Source: Alloalcanivorax xiamenensis
Lineage (GTDB): Bacteria > Pseudomonadota > Gammaproteobacteria > Pseudomonadales > Alcanivoracaceae
Assembly: GCF_009846745.1 (NCBI RefSeq)
Contig: NZ_AQPF01000012.1
Coordinates: forward strand, 1-64,000
Length of the DNA: 64,000 nt
Direction of reading: 5' to 3'
Made by a program: the position numbers and the translations under genes. Numbering within the stretch: the stretch's first letter is position 1; each line of letters begins with the position of its first letter. The notes below the pieces were generated by a model. It was given only the letters and a program-made list of their open reading frames with translations. It was not told the origin of the DNA and did not search any database. Shown one piece after another: positions 1 to 8,488 of the stretch.

Positions 1-290
1 ATGCCAATGCCGGAGGCCGGTAATTCGCCAGCAAGCTGGTCTCCCACGGAGTGTGCGACGAAGCCGCTGTGGGAAGCTTGCCTGCAAGCGAATATGCCAA
101 TGCCGGAGGCCGGTAATTCGCCAGCAAGCTAGCTCCCACAGTTTCGCTACGGAGCCGCTGTGAGAGCTTGCCTGCAAGCGAATGCGCCAAACGCCGGAGG
201 CCAAAATTCGCTAGCAAGCTAGCTCCCACAGTTTTGCTACGAAGCCGCTGTGGGAGGCTTGCTTGCAAGCGAATATGCTAGTGCCGGGGA
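1..290. repeat. Cluster of three tandem ~90-bp REP/BIME units
   Basis: Three successive units of about 90 bp begin near 1, 93 and 181. Each pairs an element reading ATTCGCCAGCAAGCTAGCTC with an inverted partner reading TGTGGGAAGCTTGCCTGCAA, so each can fold back on itself. The units differ by a few bases. The core GCTGTGGGAGC-n-GCTTGC-n-GCAAGCGAAT matches the single REP-like elements later in the window (5.3, 7.0 and 10.0 kb). No gene is seen here. The cluster runs off the left edge, so its full copy number is unknown. Confidence 0.85.
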
Positions 291-711
291 TGCATCCGCG
301 TTGCAGATACCATGGCGCCTCTTCCCGCACTGCCAGTAACCCTTATGTAACTTCCGGTAACGGATTTGCGCAAAATGTATGACTAAAATCGGGGCCACTT
401 CAGTGAACACATGATAACTATTTGAGTTTTCATATAAAAATAATGAGTAGCAATCGCATCACTTTTCCCGAAAATTTCCGAAATTTTGCCACTTTTTCTA
501 ATTATAAATAACCATGTGGCCCTATATGACCGGATCCAAAGTAGTAAATTCAAGGATCAGTTAACAAATGAAAACTAAAGGTCGCTCAGAGCGTCTCCCT
601 CTCGTTATCCTGTAGACGATACTTGGCAGATTGTTACCCCCTCCAGGTATCCCTTTACCTCGAATAACAAGCGTCTTGCCGTTTCCCGAACGGCTGTATG
701 GAGATGTACCC
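291..711 (+). other. AT-rich intergenic leader with a possible 15-codon leader peptide
   Basis: This gap upstream of the FadL-like gene is clearly more AT-rich than its surroundings, especially 400-570, which is typical of a promoter region. I could not assign a convincing -35/-10 pair. A tiny reading frame at 568-615 (ATG after AAGGATC, ending at TAG, 15 residues) is a possible leader peptide, but nothing else supports it. Confidence 0.4.
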
Positions 712-2070
712 ATGAAAAAGAACAAGGTGCTTCAGGGAGCTGCCCTGGTAGCTTCCATGGGCATGCTCGGTGGTCAGGCCATGGCGAGCATGGGCAACAT
801 CGGAACGACCTATGGCGTGCTGCCGTCCGACATCGCTTCCGCTCAAGGGCTTTCCCTGTTCAATACCCAGGTTTCCGCCGTCTACTACAACCCGGCTTAC
901 CTCGCCAAGGACCCCCGTGGTGAATTGACCTTCGGCTTGCTGCACGCGGAGCATGAGCTGCGCGCCAACAGCCTGGGTGGCGCCGCGCCGCCAATCCGCA
1001 ACGGCGACGTGTTGCAGGACTCCCCGTCTCAGCACGTTCTGGTGGGGATGAAAACCGATCTGAGTTCCATGACCCGTTTCAAACATCCGATCTACATGGG
1101 TGTGATGCTGGGTGTGGAGAAATACGGCGAGGAGATGATGGCGTTCGAGTCCGCCACCTCCAACGAGGGGCAGTACTTCGAATATGGCCGCCAGCCGTTG
1201 TTCCTGGTACTCGGTGGCGCCACGCAGATCTGGCGTGGCCTGGACGCCGGCGCCTCCGCCCGGTTGACCCTGCATTCCGATGCGGAACTGCGCGCCACCA
1301 CCACCCTGGGTGGCGAGACCAGCTATGAATCCCTGAACGTTTCCGCCAAACCCTCGATCCGCCCGATTCTCAGCATGAACATGGACTGGGGGGAGAGCTT
1401 CTGCCCCGATGGCGAGTGCTGGTACAACGGCCTGGAAACCGCGTTGTCCTATCGCGGCTACTCCAATACCAAGACCACCGTTGATGCCAACACGGTGATT
1501 CCCGGCACCATCGGCGAACCCGGCCTGTCCCTGGCGGTGACTACTCTGGATTCCTATCAGCCGGATATCTTCGCTCTGGGCATGCTTTACGGTAAGGAGC
1601 GCTTCCGCGTCGCCGTTGGCGTGGAGCTGCAGCGCTGGTCCGACCTGGAAGAGGAATTCGAAGGCGACACCATCAAGGATCAGGCCGTGGAAGACGGTAT
1701 TGGTGTGCTCGAATTCAAGGACATCGTGATTCCGCGCGTCGGCGCCGAGTTCAAGCTATCGCCGAACTACACCGTCACCGGTGGGGTGGCCTACAGCAAA
1801 TCGCCGCTGGACTCCGACGCCTCGCTGGACGTGAACTACCTGGATGCGGACAAGCTGATCGTCGGTCTCGGGCTCACCGCTCAATTCGATGATCCCCACT
1901 TCTTTGCCTTCCCGGTGCGCTTCGACTTGGCCTACCAGTATCAGAAGCTGCGGCCGCGGGACTTCGACTTGTACGCCACCAATTCGCCCAGTTACCCGCA
2001 ATCCTACGAGCGGGTGGAAGCGGAAGGCGACGTTCACGTCTTCGCCGGTTCGGTAACCCTGAAGTTCTAA
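712..2070 (+). CDS. FadL/OMPP1-like outer-membrane protein
   Basis: The 452-residue product has a clear signal peptide (MKKNK, a hydrophobic core, cleavage after GGQAMA). An early N-P-A motif follows (YYNPAYLAKD), as in the FadL/TodX hydrophobic-compound porin family. The rest alternates short amphipathic strands and ends in VTLKF, a C-terminal aromatic typical of outer-membrane beta-barrels. The ATG at 712 is chosen over an upstream TTG at 631 because GGAG lies 9 bases before it and the signal peptide starts there. The next gene follows after 12 bases, so the two are probably co-transcribed. The likely role is passage or binding of hydrophobic molecules across the outer membrane. The substrate cannot be told, and another barrel family remains possible. 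Confidence 0.65.
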   Translation: MKKNKVLQGAALVASMGMLGGQAMASMGNIGTTYGVLPSDIASAQGLSLFNTQVSAVYYNPAYLAKDPRGELTFGLLHAEHELRANSLGGAAPPIRNGDVLQDSPSQHVLVGMKTDLSSMTRFKHPIYMGVMLGVEKYGEEMMAFESATSNEGQYFEYGRQPLFLVLGGATQIWRGLDAGASARLTLHSDAELRATTTLGGETSYESLNVSAKPSIRPILSMNMDWGESFCPDGECWYNGLETALSYRGYSNTKTTVDANTVIPGTIGEPGLSLAVTTLDSYQPDIFALGMLYGKERFRVAVGVELQRWSDLEEEFEGDTIKDQAVEDGIGVLEFKDIVIPRVGAEFKLSPNYTVTGGVAYSKSPLDSDASLDVNYLDADKLIVGLGLTAQFDDPHFFAFPVRFDLAYQYQKLRPRDFDLYATNSPSYPQSYERVEAEGDVHVFAGSVTLKF

Positions 2071-2082
2071 CGGAGGCTTCCC

Positions 2083-5000
2083 ATGAGCATGCGTATCGTG
2101 TTGGCGCTGTGTGGCGCCGCGTTGCTGGCCGCCTGTGGTGGCGGTGGCGGCAGCAGTCAGTCCGTGGACTTCAGTCCGTGGGAACAGATCACGCTGTATT
2201 ACAGCTACCCCTATAACGCCCAGGCCGGTGTGTCGCCGAACGCGCCGCTGGTACTGGCGTTTTCCGACGCCGTGCCGCAATTGAACGCGGACCAGTTCTC
2301 CCTGCGGGGCCCGGATGGCGCCGTCGAGCTGACGCTGGAACAGGTCAACGGCGACAAGAGCGTGGTGCTGACACCGGCCGCGCCGCTGGCGGTGAACAGC
2401 GAATACACCCTGACCCTGAACGGGATCGGCGAGGAGGGCGATAAGGCCCTGCTGCCCGGCGGCCAACTGGTCTTCATCACCCGGCCGGCATTGGAAGGGG
2501 CAAAGGAAGAACGCAGCAGCGCCGCCACGTTCCAGATGGAACGTATCATCCCCAATGGTGACGATCTGCCGTTCCTGGACTTCTCCTCGGTGCAACTGAC
2601 CCTGTCCCAGCCCATTGATCCGACCACGGTGAAGTATGGCGAGACCGTGCGTCTGACCCAGGGTGGCGAACTGGTGCCGGCCACCGTACTGGCCAGCGGC
2701 CGCTTCCTGACCGTGGACCCCACCGACGGCGAGGACGCCGACGGCAATGCCGTGGATGCTCTGAAAGCCGGTGAGGAGGTCACTCTGGAAGTGACCGGCG
2801 ACGTGAAAAGTCTGTTCGGTGAATCGCTGACCGCCATCAATCACAGCTTCACTCCGCTGGATACCAAGCCCCGTTCGGTGATGGTGCAGGAAGCGGCCCA
2901 GGCGGGTGATCCCGCGGCCGGCTGTCTGGCGACCGACACCACCCGGTCACCCCTCAACAATGAGAGCATCAACTGCGTGCCGGTGAAGTCAAATTTGCTG
3001 GGTGACACCACCGTCTCCATGCTCTCCGGCGATGTCTTCGCCGAGCTGGCGTTCGCCCCCAACTTCCCGGACACCACGCCACTGCGCCTGCCGCGCGGCT
3101 CGCTGCTGCACGGTGAGCCTTTGGACGTGCTGATCGGCGGCCAGGTGCCGGCCGGTTTCGATTCCGGTGACGTCACCGTGACCATCCTTTCGGATGCCAA
3201 TGGGTACTTGATGAACGCCCCTTACAGCACGGACCCCAATGCGCCCCGGCGCCTGGTGCTGACCATGGACGTGGCGTTCGATACCGCCGACTCCCGCGCC
3301 AACGGCGCCTTCAACCAGGACCTGATGCAAGTGGAACTGGTGGGCACCGCCATCGTCGAGGGCGACCGCCTGGTGGTCGATGCCATCGGCGTGGTGGAGC
3401 CGCGCGTGCTGGGCGTGGAGAACGCCTACGGCGTGCTCAGCTTCCACATGGAGTCCTACTCCGACCAGACCATCCCGCGCGAACCGGAACCGGATATGGA
3501 TGGGCCGGTGCTGAGCTCCTGGGTGCCTGGTGACCACACCAACAAGCAGCGCCCCGGCGACCCGGTGATCCTGACGTTTGATCATCCGCTGGATCCTCAG
3601 TCCGTTGAGAAGGACGTGAGCTTGCAATTACTCGGTGCGAATACGCCGGTGGAGTTCGATTATGTGGTGGACGGTTCCTCCATCGTGATCCGTCCGGAAA
3701 CACCACTGCGGCACAATACCGATTACCAGGTGCTGTTCGACGATCGCCTCACCGACGTGGCCGGCAACCCGGCGCAGCCGCAAACCCTGGACTTCCGCCT
3801 GCCGGAATACGTTGAGGGCGAGCAACAGTCTCCGGTGGTGCTCACCGCCTACCCGGGCTTCCCCTGCGTGACCACCGACCGCAATCTGGCTGCCAACGAT
3901 GCGGGCCGTTGTGCGGGTGGCCAGGACGGCAGCGGTGGAAAGGATAAACCCGAAGACGACCACCTGCCGGTATTGCCCTTGGCCGCCAACCGCCCCATCG
4001 CGGTGACCTTCTCCCAGGAAATGAATGAACAGTCCATTCGCGACCATTTCGTTGTGGAAAGCGTGGATGATGCCGGCAATGCCTTGGACGAAGTCACGGG
4101 TAAGCTGACCTACATGGGCCGCAAGATCGTTTTCGAACCCGACCAGCCCTGGGAAGAGGGTGTGCTGTACCGGTATACGCTGCCCTCCCAGGAAGGCAGC
4201 GTGGACGCCGCCAGCTGCGCGGGGGTTGCGATTTGTGACGTCCGTGGCCTGCCACTGCAAACGCAAATGTTGGCGCAAAACCCGGACGATGCCCCGGTGG
4301 CCACCGACGGCGGCCCCAGCATGGAGATCTTTTTCCGTGGCGCGCCGAACACCACCGCGACCCTGCAGCCGCTGCGCAACCTGCCGACTTCGGATGTGAA
4401 CGCGAACTTCAACGCTGATGATCAAGAAGGAGTACCGTCCCAGGATCAGGAGGTTCTGCGCAATAGTGCCCATATTATTCCTAACCCGGATGGGGCGGCA
4501 TCGGGAAGCCTTCTACAAGACGCTAATGTGGGATGCGATGTAGGACAGAGTTGTCCCGACGATCAGTACGCTTATATCAACGCGAACCTTGATGTAGAGA
4601 TTGAAGGGTACCGATCACGCGATGAAATCCGGGCCACCTATGCAGAGACCGAGGTTCCCGCGGAAGTATGGAACTCCGGTGGTGTGCTGGTCTATATCAA
4701 TCCGACGCGCGTGGTCCTGTCCAGCGTGACGATCTATACCGATCTGATATTGGCTCAAGCGGATCCGGCGCCAACGGGGCCGCAGTTAATGCGTATCCGT
4801 TATACCTGCGACGCCTCCGAAGGATGCGATGCGCCGGATTATGGTCGTGTCAGGGGCTGGATCGTCAGCGGGGAGAATTCCCCCAGGTTCATAACCGATC
4901 TGAGCTTGTACGTGGATGCGCCCAAACTGGCTCCTCGGGTAACGGCGATAGGGGTTCCCATCTCGATAACCCATAATTTGCGGAGCTACGAGATTGATCT

Positions 5001-5193
5001 GGCACTTGCCGGTGACGTTACTTTTCTAGAAGACGGGCGTCTCCAAATTGAACAAATCAGCCAGGTGCCCGTGAAGCTGGATGCAACGCTGACAGCGGAT
5101 ATTCTCATAGCTCAGCTAGACGAAATTGTTCACGTCTTCATTCCCACTGAGGGGGCCTTCCTCAACTACCTCAGCGAACCCATCAAGCAATAA
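2083..5193 (+). CDS. Large Ig-like domain lipoprotein
   Basis: This 1036-residue lipoprotein has a signal peptide with lipobox LLAAC (Cys18), followed by a glycine run typical of a flexible linker after lipidation. At least three bacterial Ig-like (Big_5/SbsA-type) modules are recognisable, around residues 40-115, 475-575 and 590-720. They share a pattern of a P-x-D/N start, V-x-L-x-F-S/D-x-x-(L/M)-D/N and a terminal Y-x-(L/V) strand. It starts 12 bases after the FadL-like gene behind GGAGG. It is probably an outer-membrane-anchored partner of that barrel, but this is inference. The last ~750 bases (from about 4430) are visibly less GC-rich and use rarer codons than the rest of the gene, suggesting that the C-terminal domain was replaced by recombination. 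Confidence 0.8.
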   Translation: MSMRIVLALCGAALLAACGGGGGSSQSVDFSPWEQITLYYSYPYNAQAGVSPNAPLVLAFSDAVPQLNADQFSLRGPDGAVELTLEQVNGDKSVVLTPAAPLAVNSEYTLTLNGIGEEGDKALLPGGQLVFITRPALEGAKEERSSAATFQMERIIPNGDDLPFLDFSSVQLTLSQPIDPTTVKYGETVRLTQGGELVPATVLASGRFLTVDPTDGEDADGNAVDALKAGEEVTLEVTGDVKSLFGESLTAINHSFTPLDTKPRSVMVQEAAQAGDPAAGCLATDTTRSPLNNESINCVPVKSNLLGDTTVSMLSGDVFAELAFAPNFPDTTPLRLPRGSLLHGEPLDVLIGGQVPAGFDSGDVTVTILSDANGYLMNAPYSTDPNAPRRLVLTMDVAFDTADSRANGAFNQDLMQVELVGTAIVEGDRLVVDAIGVVEPRVLGVENAYGVLSFHMESYSDQTIPREPEPDMDGPVLSSWVPGDHTNKQRPGDPVILTFDHPLDPQSVEKDVSLQLLGANTPVEFDYVVDGSSIVIRPETPLRHNTDYQVLFDDRLTDVAGNPAQPQTLDFRLPEYVEGEQQSPVVLTAYPGFPCVTTDRNLAANDAGRCAGGQDGSGGKDKPEDDHLPVLPLAANRPIAVTFSQEMNEQSIRDHFVVESVDDAGNALDEVTGKLTYMGRKIVFEPDQPWEEGVLYRYTLPSQEGSVDAASCAGVAICDVRGLPLQTQMLAQNPDDAPVATDGGPSMEIFFRGAPNTTATLQPLRNLPTSDVNANFNADDQEGVPSQDQEVLRNSAHIIPNPDGAASGSLLQDANVGCDVGQSCPDDQYAYINANLDVEIEGYRSRDEIRATYAETEVPAEVWNSGGVLVYINPTRVVLSSVTIYTDLILAQADPAPTGPQLMRIRYTCDASEGCDAPDYGRVRGWIVSGENSPRFITDLSLYVDAPKLAPRVTAIGVPISITHNLRSYEIDLALAGDVTFLEDGRLQIEQISQVPVKLDATLTADILIAQLDEIVHVFIPTEGAFLNYLSEPIKQ

Positions 5194-5227
5194 CCCTTCC
5201 TTTGTGCATTACTTCTGCGCACCCTCC

Positions 5228-5254
5228 GCCGGCCCCTCGGGGCCGGCTCTTTTT
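5228..5254 (+). terminator. Rho-independent terminator after the lipoprotein gene
   Basis: An 8-9 bp GC stem (GCCGGCCCC / GGGGCCGGC, TCG loop region) is followed by TCTTTTT. It lies 35 bases after the stop codon of the lipoprotein gene. Confidence 0.9.
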
Positions 5255-5288
5255 ATGCCCCCCGAACCATCCATTCGAGACTTCTGTC

Positions 5289-5326
5289 CGTTCGAAGCCG
5301 CTGTGGGAGCGGGCTTGCCCGCGAAT
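5289..5326. repeat. REP-like palindrome
   Basis: A single REP-like element, GCTGTGGGAGCGGGCTTGCC then CGCGAATGG, with the GCGGGC/GCCCGC inverted core. It is the same family as the cluster at the window start and lies between the terminator and gcvT. Confidence 0.75.
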
Positions 5327-5453
5327 GGCCGTTACTCCCAGCCACCGGAAAGCTCTCGGTAGCTCAAAAAACAACCACCCCCGGGCGCTGCCGTCCTAGG
5401 CGTTCCCGGCCAGGTTCGTTATCCTTCACTTTCCCTTACTGAGTGGCTTCAAC

Positions 5454-6548
5454 ATGGGTCATCGCACACCGCTTTATGACGAACACGTCGCCGTCGGCGG
5501 CAAAATGGTGGATTTCGGCGGCTGGGACATGCCCATCCACTACGGCTCCCAGATCGAGGAGCACCACGCCGTGCGCCAGGACGCCGGCATGTTCGACGTC
5601 TCCCACATGACCGTGGTGGACGTCTCCGGCACCGGCGCCCGTGATTACCTGCGCCGCCTGCTCGCCAACGACGTCGACAGCATCGAGACCGGCCGCGCCC
5701 TGTACTCCGGCATGCTCAACGAGGGCGGCGGCGTGATCGACGATTTGATCGTCTACAAGGGCGACAAGGATTACCGGCTGGTGGTAAATTGCGCCACCCG
5801 CGACACTGACCTGGAATGGATGGAGCAGCAGGCCGGCGGCTTCGCCGTGGACATCCGCGAACGCCCTGAATTGGCCATGATCGCCGTGCAGGGGCCCCAG
5901 GCCCGTGCCAAGCTGGCCGCTCTGCTGGACGGCGAGCGCCATGACGCGGTGGAAAATCTGTCCGCGTTCGCCTTCGCCGACTGCGGAGACTGGACTATTG
6001 CCGGCACTGGCTATACTGGCGAGGATGGCGTGGAAATCATCCTGCCCGGCCATCACGCGGTGGCGCTGTGGAAACAACTGGCGGACGCCGGCGTGCGCCC
6101 GGCCGGCCTCGGCGCCCGGGACACCCTGCGTCTGGAAGCGGGCATGAACCTCTACGGCAACGACATGGACGGCACCGTCTCGCCGCTAGAAGCGGCCATG
6201 GGCTGGACCGTGAAGTTCAACGAAGGCCGTGATTTCATCGGCCGGGACGCGCTGGAGCGCCAGAAGGAAAAAGGCCACCATCGGCTGGTGGGTCTGGTGC
6301 TGGAAGGCAAGGGCGTGCTGCGCGCCCACCAGAAAGTCATCACCGGGGACGGCGAAGGAGCGGAGTTCGAGGGTGAAATCACCAGCGGTACTTTTTCACC
6401 GACCCTGGGCAAATCCATTGCCCTGGCCCGGGTGCCCGCCGGCACCAAAGGCCAGGTGCGGGTGGAAATCCGCAAGAAGCACCTGCCCGCGCAGGTGGTA
6501 CGGCCGCCGTTCGTGCGCAACGGCAAAACGGTGTACAAACCGCTATAG
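5454..6548 (+). CDS. gcvT: Glycine cleavage system T protein (aminomethyltransferase)
   Basis: The 364-residue protein transfers the methylene group from aminomethyl-lipoyl GcvH to tetrahydrofolate and releases ammonia. Family landmarks are the N-terminal TPLYDEH, VDFGGWDMPIHY and FDVSHM motifs, the central YTGEDGVEI motif, and the RDTLRLEAGMNLYG motif that shapes the folate site. The C-terminal GcvT barrel ends at VRPPFVRNG. Length is normal for the family (about 360-375). The ATG at 5454 gives the usual MGxRTPLYDEH start. It is the first gene of the gcvT-gcvH-gcvPA-gcvPB run. I looked for a glycine riboswitch upstream and did not recognise one. Confidence 0.97.
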   Translation: MGHRTPLYDEHVAVGGKMVDFGGWDMPIHYGSQIEEHHAVRQDAGMFDVSHMTVVDVSGTGARDYLRRLLANDVDSIETGRALYSGMLNEGGGVIDDLIVYKGDKDYRLVVNCATRDTDLEWMEQQAGGFAVDIRERPELAMIAVQGPQARAKLAALLDGERHDAVENLSAFAFADCGDWTIAGTGYTGEDGVEIILPGHHAVALWKQLADAGVRPAGLGARDTLRLEAGMNLYGNDMDGTVSPLEAAMGWTVKFNEGRDFIGRDALERQKEKGHHRLVGLVLEGKGVLRAHQKVITGDGEGAEFEGEITSGTFSPTLGKSIALARVPAGTKGQVRVEIRKKHLPAQVVRPPFVRNGKTVYKPL

Positions 6549-6643
6549 CCGCGTTGTCACGCCTCACGTTTGCAGCATCGCCCTTGTTGGCGTGCCGGCG
6601 TGAAGCGTGTTGCGTGTAAGCGTTTTTTAACAGGAGACATACA

Positions 6644-7030
6644 ATGAGCGAGATTCCTGCCGAGTTGCGCTATCGCACCAGCCACGAATGGGTACGCGTG
6701 GAAGACGACGTGGCCGTGGTGGGCATCACCGACCACGCCCAGGACGCCATGGGCGACCTGGTCTATGTGGAACTGCCGGAAGTGGGCCAGGTGCTGGCCA
6801 CCGGCGAAGAAGCCGGCGTGGTGGAATCGGTGAAAGCCGCCTCCGACATTTACGCCCCGGTATCCGGTGAAGTCGTGGCCATCAACGACGCCCTGGAAGA
6901 CGAGCCCGAGCTGGTCAACCAGGAAGCCTTCGGCAACGGCTGGCTGTTCAAGATCAAAATGGCCGACCCCGGCGAGCTCAAGGAAATGCTCACCGCCGAC
7001 CAATACCAGGAACAGCTCGACAGCGAGTAA
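6644..7030 (+). CDS. gcvH: Glycine cleavage system H protein
   Basis: The 128-residue lipoyl carrier shuttles the aminomethyl group between the P, T and L proteins. Lys64 in ESVKAASD is the lipoylation site, flanked by the usual GVVESVK and IYAPVSGEV. The start has a good AGGAG eleven bases before the ATG. The gene lies 95 bases after gcvT, and a REP palindrome separates it from gcvPA. Confidence 0.98.
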   Translation: MSEIPAELRYRTSHEWVRVEDDVAVVGITDHAQDAMGDLVYVELPEVGQVLATGEEAGVVESVKAASDIYAPVSGEVVAINDALEDEPELVNQEAFGNGWLFKIKMADPGELKEMLTADQYQEQLDSE

Positions 7031-7038
7031 CCCTGGTC

Positions 7039-7089
7039 TGTGGGAGCTGGCTTGCCGGCGATTATTCGCGGGCAAGCCGGCTCCCACAC
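7039..7089. repeat. Paired inverted REP elements (BIME) between gcvH and gcvPA
   Basis: TGTGGGAGCTGGCTTGCCGG and its inverted counterpart CCGGCTCCCACA form a near-perfect 50-bp foldback nine bases after the gcvH stop. The position is typical of intra-operon REPs, which can stabilise upstream mRNA or reduce downstream expression. That effect is known for the class and has not been shown here. Confidence 0.85.
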
Positions 7090-7129
7090 ATGTTCAACCC
7101 CCGCCAACACCCACCCGGTAACGCCAACC

Positions 7130-8488
7130 ATGCCCTACATCCCCCATACCCCGGACGATGTCTCCGCCATGCTCGACGCCATCGGCGCCGAACGCATCGA
7201 GGACCTGTTCGATGAAATTCCCGCTCACCTGAAAGCCGGCAGCAGCCTTGACGCCCTGCCCGAAGGCCGTGGCGAGATGGAAGTGACCCGGCTGATGGCC
7301 GAGCGCGCCGAACAGGACCGCTACGCCCTGAGTTTCCTCGGCGGCGGTGCCTACCAGCACCACATCCCGGCGGCGGTATGGGAAATCGCCACCCGTGGGG
7401 AATTCTACACCGCCTACACCCCGTACCAGGCGGAAGCCAGCCAGGGCACCCTGCAGGTGATCTACGAATACCAGACCCTGATCGCCCGGCTCACCGGCAT
7501 GGACGTGGCCAACGCCTCGGTCTACGACGGCGCCTCCGGCCTCGCCGAAGCGGTGCTCATGGCCCTGCGCGCCAACCGCAAATCCAAGAGCAACCGGGTG
7601 CTGGTGCCGGAAGCCCTGAACCCGCGCTACCGCAGCGCCTGCGACGCCATTGTCCGTAACCAGGACGTGGCCCTGGACACCGTGCCGTTCTGCGGTCAGG
7701 CCGGCCAGACCCTGACGGACAGCCTGAGCAAATACGAGGGCGAGGACTACGCCGCCCTGGTGATCAGCCAGCCCAACTACTTCGGTAGCCTGGAAGACGT
7801 GGACGCCCTCACCAACTGGGCCCACGCCAACGGCATGCTGGTGATCGCCGTGGTCAACCCGACCTCTCTGGCTCTGCTCACGCCTCCCGGCGAGTGGGGC
7901 TCTGAAGGCGCCGACATCGTCGTCGGCGAAGGCCAACCTCTGGGCATCCCGCTCAGCTCCGGCGGCCCGTACTTCGGCTTCATGGCCTGCAAACAGAAGC
8001 ACGTGCGGCAAATGCCCGGCCGTATCATCGGCCGCACCGTGGACCTGGAAGGCAAGCAGGGTTTCACCCTCACTCTGCAAGCCCGTGAGCAGCACATCCG
8101 CCGCTCCAAGGCCACCAGTAACATCTGCACCAACCAGGGCCTGGCGATGACCGCCGCCACCATCTATATGTCCCTGATCGGCCCGGACGGCCTGGCCAGC
8201 GTCGCCGGCCACTGCCACGCCAACACCCAGAAACTGGCGGACAAACTCACCGCCCTCGACGGTGTCGAACGCGCCTTCACCGCGCCCACCTTCCACGAAG
8301 TAGTGCTGTTCCTGCCCCAGGACGCGGACACCGTGCTCGCGAAACTGGCGGAGAAGGACATCCTCGGCGGCCTCAGCCTGGCCAAGGACTACGGTATGCA
8401 GAACGCAATCCTGGTGAACGCCACCGAAGTACACACCGAGGGCGACCTCGACCTGTTCGTGGCCGCTATGAAAGAGGTGCTGGCATGA
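7130..8488 (+). CDS. gcvPA: Glycine dehydrogenase (decarboxylating) subunit 1
   Basis: The 452-residue N-terminal half of the split P protein decarboxylates glycine together with GcvPB. Landmarks include MPYIPHTPDD at the start, GAYQHHIPAAV, TPYQAEASQGTLQ, NASVYDGAS and STNICTNQGL-like SNICTNQGL. I chose ATG 7130 because the in-frame extension upstream is just the REP palindrome and the family begins with MPYIPHT. It overlaps gcvPB by four bases (ATGA), implying coupled translation. Many gammaproteobacteria carry a single fused gcvP, so the split form is a useful lineage marker. Confidence 0.97.
   Translation: MPYIPHTPDDVSAMLDAIGAERIEDLFDEIPAHLKAGSSLDALPEGRGEMEVTRLMAERAEQDRYALSFLGGGAYQHHIPAAVWEIATRGEFYTAYTPYQAEASQGTLQVIYEYQTLIARLTGMDVANASVYDGASGLAEAVLMALRANRKSKSNRVLVPEALNPRYRSACDAIVRNQDVALDTVPFCGQAGQTLTDSLSKYEGEDYAALVISQPNYFGSLEDVDALTNWAHANGMLVIAVVNPTSLALLTPPGEWGSEGADIVVGEGQPLGIPLSSGGPYFGFMACKQKHVRQMPGRIIGRTVDLEGKQGFTLTLQAREQHIRRSKATSNICTNQGLAMTAATIYMSLIGPDGLASVAGHCHANTQKLADKLTALDGVERAFTAPTFHEVVLFLPQDADTVLAKLAEKDILGGLSLAKDYGMQNAILVNATEVHTEGDLDLFVAAMKEVLA

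Noticed and set aside
655..1275. Long minus-strand frames opposite the FadL-like, lipoprotein, gcv and DUF802 genes
   Set aside because: They are antisense shadows of GC-rich coding strands, with no family motifs or ribosome-binding sites.
5340..5453. Possible glycine riboswitch before gcvT
   Set aside because: I looked for the paired-aptamer core and did not see it; the region mainly holds a REP element and a normal start.
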